64,000 nucleotides of DNA from Microbacterium sp. (GCA_013823625.1 PNMM01000001.1:558001-622000); one strand, 5' to 3'. Shown: positions 1 to 8,498, numbered from the stretch's first letter. The notes: generated by a model from the letters alone, not told the origin. Numbers and translations are program-made.

Positions 1-1
1 C

Positions 2-721
2 ATCGTGCGCCGCGTAGCGGCCGCCGAGAAGGGCGAACCGCTCGGGGACGACTTGCTCGGGCTGTTGCTCGCCGCGCGCGACGCCGATGACGGTTCAGCG
101 CTCAGCCACGACGAAGTGCGCGACGAAACCCTCACCCTGATCTTGAGCGGCCACGAGACCACGGCCAACGTGCTCACGTGGGCGATGTGCCACTTGCGCG
201 ACCGGGACGACGTGTGGTCAGCGCTCGCTACTGAGGCTGACGAGTATCTGCCCGACGGGGAATCCCCCGACCTGCGCCGCGTCATTTCGGCGCCCACGGC
301 CCACGCCGCCATGAATGAAGCCATGCGACTGGCGCCTCCCGTGTGGGTTGCTCCCCGACGCGCGCTCGAAGAGGTCGAGATTGCCGGCGTCACGGTGCCC
401 CGTGGAGCCCACGTGCTCGTGTCGCAGTATGCGAGTCATCGCAGCGAACGATTTTTTCAGCATCCCGATGCCTTCATGCCCGAACGGTGGGCTAACGACT
501 TCGAGTCGACCCTGCCGCGCGGCGCGTACTTTCCTTTCGGGGCGGGCACACGCAAGTGCCTCGGCGATCAGTTCGCGTTGCTCGAATCGCACATCATTCT
601 TATGGAGTTCGCTCGCACCCTGCGGCCTCGCCCGACCGCGAGCGGCCTGCCGAAAGCCGAGCCGCGCGCGACCTACCGGCCTGCCGGGGGAGTGCCCGCC
701 ACGATCGTCGCGGCGAGCTAG
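2..721 (+). CDS. Cytochrome P450, C-terminal part (5' end outside window)
   Basis: This is the C-terminal half of a heme-thiolate monooxygenase; the reading frame is open to the window edge, so the N-terminus is missing. Visible family marks, in order, are the I-helix oxygen-binding segment SGHETTA, the K-helix ExxR (NEAMR), and the heme-ligand loop FPFGAGTRKCLG, whose Cys is the axial iron ligand. The substrate cannot be read from the sequence. No ferredoxin or reductase gene is adjacent in the visible part. Its TAG stop lies in the CTAG at 718-721, shared with the convergent gene. Confidence 0.93.
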   Translation: MVRRVAAAEKGEPLGDDLLGLLLAARDADDGSALSHDEVRDETLTLILSGHETTANVLTWAMCHLRDRDDVWSALATEADEYLPDGESPDLRRVISAPTAHAAMNEAMRLAPPVWVAPRRALEEVEIAGVTVPRGAHVLVSQYASHRSERFFQHPDAFMPERWANDFESTLPRGAYFPFGAGTRKCLGDQFALLESHIILMEFARTLRPRPTASGLPKAEPRATYRPAGGVPATIVAAS

Positions 722-1110
722 CCGAGGCTTGAGCCCAGCGCACCCGTGACGTAGGGCACAAGCCAGATTGCCCACACGACCACCGAGAAGCGGTGGAAGC
801 TGTGCAGCTCGTTCTCGCGCTGACGCACGAGCACGATCACGGCCCACGCGAAGTGTACGGCCATGAGAATGAGGGCCACGAGCCCGCTGATAGCCATGAC
901 CTGGTTCAGGATGCTCGGCTCAACCCCCGCCGCCCGATTCGCATCGGCGATGAGACTCATGAGGTACGTGCCGCTCGCGTCGGCCGCGAGCCCCAGCCCG
1001 AAGAACACGGTGTGCCACGGCTTGAGTGTCTTCTGGGCGCGCTCAGACCACACGCCGATCGTGTAGAAGACGAGGGCGAGCGTAATGAGAATGATGGCGG
1101 GAAGCAGCAT
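718..1110 (-). CDS. HsmA-like (TIGR03987-type) integral membrane protein
   Basis: This 130-residue very hydrophobic protein has about four predicted membrane helices (LLPAIILITLALVFYTIGVW; a second around residues 34-55; AISGLVALILMAVHFAWAVIVLV; VVVWAIWLVPYVTGAL). The length and the opening hydrophobic segment followed by a WSER motif resemble the HsmA/TIGR03987 family, whose role is not established. The ATG at 1110 begins directly at the first membrane segment; longer reading frames upstream are low-complexity charged shadow sequence. Its stop overlaps that of the P450 gene on the opposite strand. Confidence 0.7.
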   Translation of the reverse strand: MLLPAIILITLALVFYTIGVWSERAQKTLKPWHTVFFGLGLAADASGTYLMSLIADANRAAGVEPSILNQVMAISGLVALILMAVHFAWAVIVLVRQRENELHSFHRFSVVVWAIWLVPYVTGALGSSLG

Positions 1111-1161
1111 GGTGTCAGTCTGCGATGACTCGAGCGCGGGCGCGAGCCTCTCGCGCGAAGT

Positions 1162-1177
1162 CAGGACCAACGTCCTG
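1162..1177. promoter_or_regulatory. Small inverted repeat in a divergent promoter region
   Basis: CAGGAC and GTCCTG are separated by CAAC, between the divergent HsmA-like gene and the lysoplasmalogenase gene. It could be an operator or a short hairpin. Nothing in the window identifies a partner protein. Confidence 0.3.
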
Positions 1178-1203
1178 GCAGGGCGAGGCGTAGCCTGAGC
1201 CTC

Positions 1204-1923
1204 GTGCGCCCCACCTTTCGCCCCCTGCCCGCGTTCACTCCCTACATCGTCGTGACGGTCGTGCACCTCATCGCAATTGCCGTGGGCGGTGATGACCTCG
1301 TCGCCGCGACGAAGCCGTTGCTCATGCCCGCCTTGCTGATCGGGCTCGTGCTCGGACTGCCGGTTCGGCGGTCGATGCTGATCGTGTGGGGTGGCCTCGC
1401 CCTCGTGTTCTCGTGGCTCGGAGACGTGTTGCTGCAGAGCCCCGGCGAGATTGGCTTTCTTATCGGCATGGGTGCGTTTGGCCTGGCACACCTCGCCTAC
1501 ATCGCGCTCTACCTTGGGCCACTGCGCACGCGTCGCGTGCCGTGGTGGGGCATAGCGCTCGCCGTGGCCTGGTGGGCTGCGCTTGTCGCCCTCCTCGCGC
1601 CCAACCTCGGGGCCCTTCTGATTCCCGTGGCGGTCTATGGCCTCGTTCTCGGTACGGCTGCCGCGACCGCCCTCGGTACGACCCGGCTCATCGCCATCGG
1701 CGCGGGGGTGTTTCTCGTGAGCGACACCCTGCTGGGACTCGATCGCTTTCTGCCGAGCTTCTCGTTCGGCGCCGTCGACCTGCTCATCATGCTCAGCTAC
1801 TGCCTCGGCCAGGGGCTCATTATTGCGGGGGTCGTGACGGTTGCGCGGCGCCGGGCCGGTTTCGCCAATGCGGGGCAGCTGACGCCGGCGACAACCGCGC
1901 TCGAGCATCCTGGTAGTATCTGA
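1204..1923 (+). CDS. Lysoplasmalogenase (YhhN/TMEM86 family)
   Basis: This 239-residue polytopic membrane protein has about eight hydrophobic segments. The family hydrolyses the vinyl-ether bond of lysoplasmalogens in the membrane. Supporting features are KPLLMPALLIGL near residue 38, the FSWLGDVLL segment, and the late acidic/aromatic stretch VSDTLLGLDRF. The GTG start at 1204 has no Shine-Dalgarno sequence, but the hexamer TAGCCT (1191-1196) ends 7 nt upstream, which fits a leaderless transcript. The family assignment is good; the substrate in this organism is not known. Confidence 0.8.
   Translation: MRPTFRPLPAFTPYIVVTVVHLIAIAVGGDDLVAATKPLLMPALLIGLVLGLPVRRSMLIVWGGLALVFSWLGDVLLQSPGEIGFLIGMGAFGLAHLAYIALYLGPLRTRRVPWWGIALAVAWWAALVALLAPNLGALLIPVAVYGLVLGTAAATALGTTRLIAIGAGVFLVSDTLLGLDRFLPSFSFGAVDLLIMLSYCLGQGLIIAGVVTVARRRAGFANAGQLTPATTALEHPGSI
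1911..1919 (+). promoter_or_regulatory. Candidate rpsO promoter, extended -10
   Basis: TGGTAGTAT combines a TGn extension with a TAGTAT -10 hexamer about 90 nt before rpsO. No good -35 is visible. It overlaps the end of the lysoplasmalogenase gene. Confidence 0.4.
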
Positions 1924-2009
1924 AGGTTGCCGTCTAACGGCCGCGGATAAAGAGAGCTCGAGCATCCAGCTGCGGGCACCGCGCAACGAGCAGAGAAGGG
2001 GGTCCCTCT

Positions 2010-2279
2010 ATGGCACTGGAATCAGACGTCAAGAAGGCGATCATCGACGAGTACGCAACCCACCCCGGTGACACCGGATCCCCTGAGGTTCAGGTGGCGA
2101 TGCTCACGCGTCGCATCAAAGACCTCACGGAGCACCTGAAAGAGCACAAGCACGACCACCACTCGCGTCGTGGCCTGCTTCTGCTCGTCGGTCAGCGCCG
2201 TCGTCTGCTGGGCTACCTGGCCGACGTCGACATTGAGCGTTACCGCTCGCTGATCGAGCGCCTGGGTCTGCGTCGATAA
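2010..2279 (+). CDS. rpsO: 30S ribosomal protein S15
   Basis: This 89-residue protein binds the central domain of 16S rRNA and helps nucleate platform assembly of the 30S subunit. The full S15 sequence is recognisable: [13 protein letters not shown] near residue 20, the basic [12 protein letters not shown] segment, and the C-terminal RRRLLGYL...[12 protein letters not shown]. The ATG is preceded by a strong purine-rich Shine-Dalgarno stretch (GAAGGGGG). rpsO normally sits directly upstream of pnp; here about 7 kb of other genes intervenes. A strong terminator follows, so it is probably monocistronic. Confidence 0.98.
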   Translation: MALESDVKKAIIDEYATHPGDTGSPEVQVAMLTRRIKDLTEHLKEHKHDHHSRRGLLLLVGQRRRLLGYLADVDIERYRSLIERLGLRR

Positions 2280-2290
2280 AGACGCTGCGC

Positions 2291-2314
2291 CGCTAGCACT
2301 CCTGTGCGTTAGCG
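2291..2314 (+). other. Bulged hairpin just after rpsO
   Basis: CGCTAGCAC and GTGCGTTAGCG flank TCCT and form a 5+4 bp stem with a 2-nt bulge, 11 nt after the rpsO stop and before the terminator. It could be an RNA-processing or 3'-end-protection structure. Confidence 0.4.
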
Positions 2315-2345
2315 CGTCGTCGAACGACACCGCGAACTTCTTCTG

Positions 2346-2382
2346 CGAAGGCCGCCACCGAGCAATCGGTTGGCGGCCTTCG
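2346..2382 (+). terminator. Strong intrinsic-type terminator hairpin after rpsO
   Basis: Arms CGAAGGCCGCCACCGA (2346-2361) and TCGGTTGGCGGCCTTCG (2366-2382) pair almost completely, with a GCAA loop and one bulged T. There is no clear U-tract, as is common in GC-rich actinobacteria. It also separates rpsO from the convergent gene that ends at 2449. Confidence 0.8.
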
Positions 2383-2448
2383 TGGTCTGTGCCGTGTGAT
2401 TGCGGCGACGGATGCTCGCGCGACGACGCTCGTGGTCGATTACTCCGA

Positions 2449-3486
2449 TCAGTTCTCGTCGAGGGGCCAGGTCGCCATGTCGGCGGCGGCCTGTTCGACA
2501 AGAGTGCGGAACTGCTGCTCGGTGATGCCGTTGTCGGTCGACAGCCGAATGCGCGCCACCACATTGCCGCGCAGGAGGTCGATGGAGTAGTAGCGCCACT
2601 CAAAGGCGTCGACTTCGACCCACCCGATCGCTGACACCGAGTCCGGGAGATCGAGAGCAGGCGCGGGGGTCACGAGAGCGTTCCACGACTCACCCAACTC
2701 ATACCGGCGGCAGCCATCAACGAGGTTCTGCAACGACCGCATGTGTTCGAGAGCCTCGTCGTTTGACGGAAACAGACGCAAAGTGTGCATGCTCGTGCTG
2801 AGTTCATCGGCGCTTCCGCGCGAGGCGATGATGTGGATCGCGTTCATGGCATCGCTCGTGGTCACCGCTGGCGGTGCGTCGAGCGCATACGCGAGCGGGG
2901 CATCCGGATATGTCACGAAACACTCATCGGGGCTTCCTGCGTCGATAGACCATCCGTTCGCTGCTATTTCGAACGAGTACGACGGCGCCGCCTGGGGCTC
3001 TGAGCCTGCGCCCGCATACAAAACGCTCAAGCCCGCGTCGTCGTACACCTGTGGATCGAGTCGCGCCTCTGAGATGGCCGACGGGTCAAAGCACGGACCC
3101 TCGCACTGGTCAGGCGCGACGGGTTCAGGCTCGGCACGCGAACCCTCAATGAGCGGTAGTGCCTCGTTGGGAAGCACATCGAGGTCATCGAACGTGCTCA
3201 CCAGCACGGTGGTGATGGCCATGACACCCCCCACGACTGCGGCGATCAGTCCCAGCGAGGCCGCCCCGATACCCACCCCCAAGGCCCACCGACGACCAGC
3301 TGGCCACTGGCCCGATTGAGGCTCGGCGTGGGAAGCAGCGGTCGAGCCCGTGACAAACGCGGTCGTGACGACGGGTGCGGCAGTGGAGGGGTACTCGCCG
3401 CCCAGCTCGCCCGAGGGCGGCGGCCACGAGGGTGGGGTCCACGAGTCACGCGACGATTCAGAGTCAGGGGTCTGTGGTGTCGACAC
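2449..3486 (-). CDS. Membrane-anchored protein of unknown function
   Basis: I do not recognise a family. The 345-residue product has a Pro/Ser/Thr-rich cytoplasmic N-terminus (residues 1-65, with PPSWPPPSG), one membrane helix at about 68-96, and an extracytoplasmic domain of about 250 residues. That domain has six cysteines in the mature part (DQCEGPC, DECF and GCRR regions), which could form disulfides. The GTG start at 3486 has GGAG 6-7 nt upstream and no earlier credible start exists. A direct repeat of about 21 bp (near 2403 and 3562) flanks the gene on both sides. Confidence 0.7.
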   Translation of the reverse strand: MSTPQTPDSESSRDSWTPPSWPPPSGELGGEYPSTAAPVVTTAFVTGSTAASHAEPQSGQWPAGRRWALGVGIGAASLGLIAAVVGGVMAITTVLVSTFDDLDVLPNEALPLIEGSRAEPEPVAPDQCEGPCFDPSAISEARLDPQVYDDAGLSVLYAGAGSEPQAAPSYSFEIAANGWSIDAGSPDECFVTYPDAPLAYALDAPPAVTTSDAMNAIHIIASRGSADELSTSMHTLRLFPSNDEALEHMRSLQNLVDGCRRYELGESWNALVTPAPALDLPDSVSAIGWVEVDAFEWRYYSIDLLRGNVVARIRLSTDNGITEQQFRTLVEQAAADMATWPLDEN

Positions 3487-3586
3487 AAGGGCTCCAGCGG
3501 CTCGGGGGGTGCGGCGGCATTGGTTGCTTGACGCTACAACATGAGATGCCCTCGCGGCAGTCGGCGACGGATGCTCGCGCGAGACC

Positions 3587-4231
3587 TCAGCGGCCCGCGA
3601 GCTTCGGCAGCAGCGCCGTGAGCCGGTCGCGAGTCTGCGCAACGATGGCGGGCACCGAGGCGGAGTCGCCGCTCATGAGTGCGTCAGCGGAGTAGCGCAG
3701 AATCCCGGCGAGGAGGTGGGCGGTCAAGCGGGATTGCTCGCGAACCTCGGCGGCCGATTCGTCGGGAGTCGACAGCCGAGCGAGTCGGTACTCGATCACC
3801 TCGGCGAGTTCGGCTTCGATGCTCGCAAATCGCTCGAGTTGTCGTTGCATGAGCTCGGCACTGGATGAGATCGCCCGCATGCGCAGGCGCATGAGCTGGG
3901 GGTCCATTGCTCCGTCGAGACCGGGCAGCGCGATGAGCTCAGCCGCATCGGCCAGGAGGTTGGGCCCGCTCGCCGCGATGAACGCGCGCACGCGCGACTC
4001 GTCAAGGCGGGGAACGTCGGTGCCAATGACGGCCGCGTCTTTCGTGGCGAAGTGGTTGAAGAACGTGCGCTGCGAGATTCCCGCGTCGGCGCAGATCATG
4101 TCAACGGTCGTGGCGTCGTATCCGTGTTGGAGAACGAGGGCCACGGCGCTCGACTCGATTCGTCGGGCTGTGGCCGTGCCGCGAGAGGTGGGCGCGCCGG
4201 ACCGAGCGCGGGGTGCGTCGGTTCGGCTCAT
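3587..4231 (-). CDS. TetR-family transcriptional repressor (of the adjacent ABC exporter)
   Basis: This 214-residue protein has an N-terminal TetR helix-turn-helix: ARRIESSAVALVLQHGYDATTVDMICADAGISQRTFFNHFATK, with the diagnostic TFFNHF recognition-helix end. A variable ligand-binding C-terminal domain follows. The ATG at 4231 is chosen over the in-frame GTG at 4252 because GAGAGG lies 8 nt upstream. It is the last gene of an operon with the ABC ATPase and permease (gap of about 30 nt), an arrangement typical of autoregulated, drug- or lipid-responsive exporters. The likely operators are the paired palindromes at 6342-6373. The inducer is unknown. Confidence 0.88.
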   Translation of the reverse strand: MSRTDAPRARSGAPTSRGTATARRIESSAVALVLQHGYDATTVDMICADAGISQRTFFNHFATKDAAVIGTDVPRLDESRVRAFIAASGPNLLADAAELIALPGLDGAMDPQLMRLRMRAISSSAELMQRQLERFASIEAELAEVIEYRLARLSTPDESAAEVREQSRLTAHLLAGILRYSADALMSGDSASVPAIVAQTRDRLTALLPKLAGR

Positions 4232-4260
4232 GATCCCATCCTCTCGCGGCACGTCACTGT

Positions 4261-5568
4261 TTACTCGTAGCGCAGTGACTCAATCGGGCGCTGGCGTGCC
4301 GCACGGCTAGCCGGCAGGGCTCCCGAAACGAAGGCGATCGCGCTGATCAGCAGCACGACGCCAATGAGGCTGGCCGGTTCGAACAAGAAGAGCGAGAGCC
4401 CTTCGAGGTCAGCGAGCGGGCCGGCGGCGAGCGCCGTGCTGAGGCCCGAACCGACGAGCATCGCCGCACCAACGCCGAGGAGGCTGCCGATCACGCCGAT
4501 CGTCACAGCTTCGAGGCTAAACAGCGCGAAGATGCGCGAGCTGCCCATGCCCATGGCCTTCATGAGGCCGATCTCTCGCGTGCGTTCTTGAACGCTCATG
4601 AGCAGGGTGTTGACGATGCCAAACGCCGCCGCGATGAGAGCCACGATCGCAAAGGCATTGAGAACGCCCGTGATGCCCGCGATAACGGTCGTCACGATGC
4701 CCAGCTGGTCTTCGATTGTTTGGGCGCTAAAGCCAGCGTCGCTGAGGTCGGCCGTGACCTGCTCGATTTGTGCGTCGCTCAGTCCGCTCTCGAGGTACGC
4801 GATGGCGATGACCGAGTTCTCGTCGGCGCCGTCGATTCCCGCGGTGCGCAGGCTGGCCAGCTCGGTCACGAGAGCGTTGTTGGCTCCGGCGCCGCTCGCG
4901 AACAAGCTCGAGCGGCTGACGCCCACGACTTCGGCTGTGACCTCGTGGGTCGCGCCGGTGATGTCGGTCATCCCGATCGTGACCTCTGAGCCCACCGCAT
5001 CGTCGGCGCTGGAGAATTCGAGCGCCTCGAGGTAGTCGTTGGGCAGCATCACTTCAAAGCCGCTCGCCGAGTGGTCGAGCTGCGCCCCGGCTTCGAGGTC
5101 AGCGACCGTCACGGCCGACTGCGGGTTGACGCTGAATTCGAACTTCGCGCTCGAGTCGGTGCTCACCCAGTCGGTGGAGACCGAGCGCACCGGGTCGATG
5201 CCGCTGATTCCGTCGATCGCCGCGATCGTGTCGAGATCGTCGTCGGTGAGCGGTTCGGCCTGGGCGCCAGCGAGCGGCGGGCCGCCCGCCTGCGTGTTCG
5301 ACGAGGTCGAGGTCTCCGGGTCCCACTCTGCGGGCCCGTCGTCTTCTGCGGCTGCCGTGAGGTCAGTGGTCGCCTGAACGAGCAAGACATCTTCTGCTGC
5401 GAACGAGTTGACCTGCGTGCTGATGTAGCTCGAGACACCGGCGCCGAGGGCCGTCGTGATCGTGAGGGTGAAGGCGCCAACGAAGAGTGCGAGCACCGTG
5501 AGGGTCGTGCGCAGTTTCGAGCGGAAGGTGTTGGCGACCGCGGTGCGGGCCAGGTCGACGGCCTTCAT
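4261..5568 (-). CDS. ABC transporter permease, FtsX/MacB-like
   Basis: This 435-residue permease has one N-terminal membrane helix (about residues 20-45), a large extracytoplasmic domain (about 50-280), and three C-terminal helices in a typical FtsX domain. The conserved segment NTLLMSVQERTREIGLMKAMGMG marks the cytoplasmic coupling region. It would pair with the ATPase encoded immediately upstream, whose gene it overlaps by 4 nt. Such systems export or extract envelope-associated compounds rather than import nutrients. The cargo cannot be deduced. Confidence 0.9.
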   Translation of the reverse strand: MKAVDLARTAVANTFRSKLRTTLTVLALFVGAFTLTITTALGAGVSSYISTQVNSFAAEDVLLVQATTDLTAAAEDDGPAEWDPETSTSSNTQAGGPPLAGAQAEPLTDDDLDTIAAIDGISGIDPVRSVSTDWVSTDSSAKFEFSVNPQSAVTVADLEAGAQLDHSASGFEVMLPNDYLEALEFSSADDAVGSEVTIGMTDITGATHEVTAEVVGVSRSSLFASGAGANNALVTELASLRTAGIDGADENSVIAIAYLESGLSDAQIEQVTADLSDAGFSAQTIEDQLGIVTTVIAGITGVLNAFAIVALIAAAFGIVNTLLMSVQERTREIGLMKAMGMGSSRIFALFSLEAVTIGVIGSLLGVGAAMLVGSGLSTALAAGPLADLEGLSLFLFEPASLIGVVLLISAIAFVSGALPASRAARQRPIESLRYE

Positions 5569-6305
5569 CGGGCCACCCCCTCGAGAACAGGAGCGGCACT
5601 GTCGCTCACGATGCGTCCGTCGCGCAAGACCACCTGTCGGTCGCAGCGTGCGGCGAGTTCGTCGTCGTGGGTCACGATCACGAGAGTGATGCCTTTCTCG
5701 CGGTTGAGGGTGAACAAGAGCTCTTCGACGATTGCCCCCGTCGCCGAGTCGAGGTTGCCCGTCGGCTCATCGGCGAAGATCACCGAAGGGTTACCCGCGA
5801 GCGCGCGGGCGATAACCGTGCGCTGCTTCTGGCCGCCCGAGAGCGTCACGGCTTTGGCCGACGCCTTCTCGGCCAGCTCGAGGGTGCCGAGCACCTCGAG
5901 CGCGCGGGCCCGACGGGCTCCGCGGCGCATTCCGCCGATCGTGAGCGGCAGGGTCACGTTCTCGAGCACGCTCTGCTGGGCGTTGAGAAAGAACTGCTGA
6001 AAGACGAACCCGAACTCGCGGTTGCGCAGACGGTTGAGGGCCCGGGCTGACAGCGAGCGGGCATCCGTGCCGTGAATGCGCACTTCGCCCTCTGAGGGCT
6101 CGTCGAGCACGGCGAGCAGGTGCATGAGCGTGCTCTTGCCTGAACCGCTCTTGCCGACGATCGCAACGCATTCGCCGGCGCGGATGCTGAGGCTCACGTC
6201 GCTCAACGCGTCGAAGCGACTCGCACCGCTGCCGTAGTGCTTCGAGAGGCCAACGGCCTCGAGCGCCGGGGGAGGCGCACTCGGGTGGGGGTCATCGATT
6301 GCCAT
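5565..6305 (-). CDS. ABC transporter ATP-binding protein (MacB/LolD type)
   Basis: This 246-residue nucleotide-binding subunit energises the downstream FtsX-type permease. Walker A GKSGSGKST, signature LSGGQKQR, Walker B VIFADEPTGNLDS and switch histidine IVTHD are all intact. The Q-loop reads FVFQQFFL. The ATG at 6305 is preceded by AAGGAG at an ideal distance; an earlier in-frame ATG at 6353 lies inside the operator region and lacks a ribosome binding site. It is the first gene of the ATPase-permease-TetR operon. Confidence 0.93.
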   Translation of the reverse strand: MAIDDPHPSAPPPALEAVGLSKHYGSGASRFDALSDVSLSIRAGECVAIVGKSGSGKSTLMHLLAVLDEPSEGEVRIHGTDARSLSARALNRLRNREFGFVFQQFFLNAQQSVLENVTLPLTIGGMRRGARRARALEVLGTLELAEKASAKAVTLSGGQKQRTVIARALAGNPSVIFADEPTGNLDSATGAIVEELLFTLNREKGITLVIVTHDDELAARCDRQVVLRDGRIVSDSAAPVLEGVAR

Positions 6306-6341
6306 GGTTCTCCTTTGGTGGTGGGGGCTTTCGTAAATGTA

Positions 6342-6373
6342 CAGTAACTGCAATCCAGTATGCAGTGACTGCA
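6342..6373. promoter_or_regulatory. Paired palindromic operator upstream of the ABC/TetR operon
   Basis: CAGT-A-ACTG (6342-6350) and TGCAGT-G-ACTGCA (6361-6373) are odd-length palindromes of the same core. Their centres (6346 and 6367) are 21 bp apart, two helical turns. This fits cooperative binding of TetR dimers on one DNA face, upstream of the exporter and also in front of the divergent lipoprotein gene at 6431. Confidence 0.65.
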
Positions 6374-6430
6374 GTTTGGCTATGAGGTGGCTGTCAGCCC
6401 CAGCGAGCGGTTTCGTGGCACCCTTTCTGC

Positions 6431-7123
6431 ATGCGAGAACGCACCGGTGCGTGTCGACGGCGCAGCGCTGCGTTGGCGACTCTCGCTGTCGCGATCGTCG
6501 GCCTCACGGCGTGCTCGCCGCCCGCGACCTCGTCACTCGGGCTCGATGCCGTCGCCGAAGAGCGCGCAGCGCTCGCCGAAGCGCGCGTGGTGGCATTGCT
6601 CGATTCCTACGGTGGCTACCTCGAATCACGGTGGCCGGGCATCCGGCTGCCCGCGACGCAGATCGACGCCTGGCTCGACCCGAGCGTCTGGACGGCTGCC
6701 TTCGAGGGGTGCGCCTCGCAAGCGTCTGGCCTCACGGTGCGCGTTGACCCGACTGCGGGGGTTCTCGCAATGCCGCCTGCGCAGACCGACGCCCAGTTGC
6801 AAGACTTCGAGACCTCGATCTACCTCTGCCAGGGTCGCCTGCCTCCGCCCTCTCTCGCCGTGAACGAGCCCGGACCCATTGAGGTGGCGTGGCTCACCGA
6901 CTATGTGCAGGATGCCCTGCCCACGTGCCTGCGCCGCGAAGGCATCACGGCCGCACCCGCGCCCGACGATGCTTCGGCGATTGTGCTCACCGGCGAAACC
7001 CCCGAGTGGGATCCCTATGCGGCTGTTCGCGACAACGTGCCGGAGTTGCGCCGCGTGCAGGCCCTGTGCCCCTCTGCCGCGGTCGTGCTCGCCTCGATCC
7101 CGCCGCTCGGAGCTGCCTCGTGA
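6431..7123 (+). CDS. Lipoprotein, paralogous family member 1 of 3
   Basis: This 230-residue predicted lipoprotein has a signal peptide ending in the lipobox LTAC (Cys28). No family is recognised. It shares with the next two genes an early EER helix, a GPIEVAW motif followed closely by LPTCLRREG, and four cysteines in the mature domain (contexts FEGC, LCQG, LPTC, LCPS) that could make two disulfides. No clear Shine-Dalgarno sequence precedes the ATG. It heads a set of four closely packed genes. Confidence 0.8.
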   Translation: MRERTGACRRRSAALATLAVAIVGLTACSPPATSSLGLDAVAEERAALAEARVVALLDSYGGYLESRWPGIRLPATQIDAWLDPSVWTAAFEGCASQASGLTVRVDPTAGVLAMPPAQTDAQLQDFETSIYLCQGRLPPPSLAVNEPGPIEVAWLTDYVQDALPTCLRREGITAAPAPDDASAIVLTGETPEWDPYAAVRDNVPELRRVQALCPSAAVVLASIPPLGAAS

Positions 7124-7812
7124 GGCGCGCGGCCGTGGTGGCCGGGGCCCTCGGTTTGGTCATGATCACCGGGTGTGCGTCGCCCGCCTCGGTGCCCGAT
7201 CTCGACGACGTGCGTGAAGAGCGGTCAACGGCGATCACCGCGGCGTGGCAGCGGGCCGCGACGGCGACCGAAGAGTTCATCGAACGAGATTGGCCCGAGG
7301 CGGTGTACCCGCCTCTGGAGTTCGACCGCTGGGTCGAGAGCGACCGAGCTCTCGCAGAAAGCGCTGACTGCATCGATCGCATTCTCGAACGCACCGCAGG
7401 GTCAGTCTCGCCCAACGGCATCTACATCCTCGCTCCGCGACCGACGACAGAACCCGAGTGGGAGCTCCCCGTCGCGCAATTGCGGTGCGCGGTGCAGGTG
7501 ATTCCGTGGTCGGGCACATACCCCTTCGGCGGGCCCGTCGAGCTGGCGTGGGTGCGTCATCAACTTTCGGTGGCGCTGCCGAACTGCGTGCGTCGGTGGG
7601 GAGCCGAGCTTGAGATCTCTGACTTCAATGCCGCGATGAACGCGTCGATCTACGCGACGCCGACGGGTAACTCCATCGCTCCGGTTCAGAGTGTGTGGCT
7701 GGCGGCGACCCTCCGCAACGCCGACGTGGCAACGGCGCGGCAGATTCGGGCGACGTGCCCTGATCCTGGTCGCACCCTCTCTCAGCTCGGTCCGCCAGAG
7801 ATTCGCCCATGA
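7120..7812 (+). CDS. Lipoprotein, paralogous family member 2 of 3
   Basis: This 230-residue predicted lipoprotein has lipobox ITGC (Cys19). The start is the GTG at 7120, which overlaps the preceding stop as GTGA and begins exactly at the signal peptide; longer in-frame starts run into the upstream gene. It shares with its neighbours GPVELAW, LPNCVRRWG and the four-cysteine pattern (SADC, LRCA, LPNC, ATCP). Translational coupling suggests all three paralogues are made together. Function unknown. Confidence 0.8.
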   Translation: MRRAAVVAGALGLVMITGCASPASVPDLDDVREERSTAITAAWQRAATATEEFIERDWPEAVYPPLEFDRWVESDRALAESADCIDRILERTAGSVSPNGIYILAPRPTTEPEWELPVAQLRCAVQVIPWSGTYPFGGPVELAWVRHQLSVALPNCVRRWGAELEISDFNAAMNASIYATPTGNSIAPVQSVWLAATLRNADVATARQIRATCPDPGRTLSQLGPPEIRP

Positions 7813-8498
7813 CGCGCGCGGTTGATCATGGTGGCGTACTGGCCCTCGTCGTTCTTGCGCTGACGGGATGCGCGGCGCAGCCCGCGGCGACCGTCACGCT
7901 TGACGACGTCACGAGCGAGCGCCTCGCGACGATCGAGGCGGCGGAGCAGCAACGCTTCGCCGACTTCATGGAGCAATCGGGCGATCGGCTCGTCGAGTTC
8001 GACATTCCCGTGCCCGAGTTCGAAGGGCTCGTCGCGGCCGACGAGGTCGACGAGGTCGTGTCGGAGTGCATCGTGACGCTCAACCCGCGACTGCAAGTGG
8101 GCCCCACGGGAGGCCAGTTCACGGTGACGTACTTCGGCACCGTCGGCGACACCTACGACCGCATTCGGTGGACGATCGACAGTTGCATCGCCCAGTACGG
8201 TGTCGCCGATCTGCGTGCCGCGGCAACGGCCGGGCCCGTCGAAGTGGCCTGGCGATTCTCTGACACGACGCAACGCGTGATGCCGTGTCTGCGCGGTATC
8301 GGCGTGACGGTGCCGTCTCCGCCGTCGGCCGAGCAGTTTGCCACTGTGCTTGGCACCTCCCGCGAGTTCAGCCCGTTCTCGCTCGTTGCGGGTGATCCGG
8401 CGACGCTCGTGCGTGCTCTCGCCCTGTGTCCGCCCAGCGCGACGTTGCTGCAGGCTCATCTCGATGGCGTTCTCATCGGTGAGGCGGTGCGGCGATGA
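7809..8498 (+). CDS. Lipoprotein, paralogous family member 3 of 3
   Basis: This 229-residue predicted lipoprotein has lipobox ALTGC (Cys21). It starts in an ATGA overlap with member 2. The conserved marks are GPVEVAW, VMPCLRGIGV and four cysteines (SEC, DSC, MPC, LCP). It is the most divergent copy: the segment after GPVEVAW reads RFSDTTQ rather than a hydrophobic stretch. A tandem triplication followed by divergence is the simplest explanation. Function unknown. Confidence 0.78.
   Translation: MTRAVDHGGVLALVVLALTGCAAQPAATVTLDDVTSERLATIEAAEQQRFADFMEQSGDRLVEFDIPVPEFEGLVAADEVDEVVSECIVTLNPRLQVGPTGGQFTVTYFGTVGDTYDRIRWTIDSCIAQYGVADLRAAATAGPVEVAWRFSDTTQRVMPCLRGIGVTVPSPPSAEQFATVLGTSREFSPFSLVAGDPATLVRALALCPPSATLLQAHLDGVLIGEAVRR

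Noticed and set aside
2346-2382. Considered as a riboswitch or S15 autoregulatory site
   Set aside because: It lies after the rpsO stop codon and is a simple long hairpin; a terminator explains it fully.
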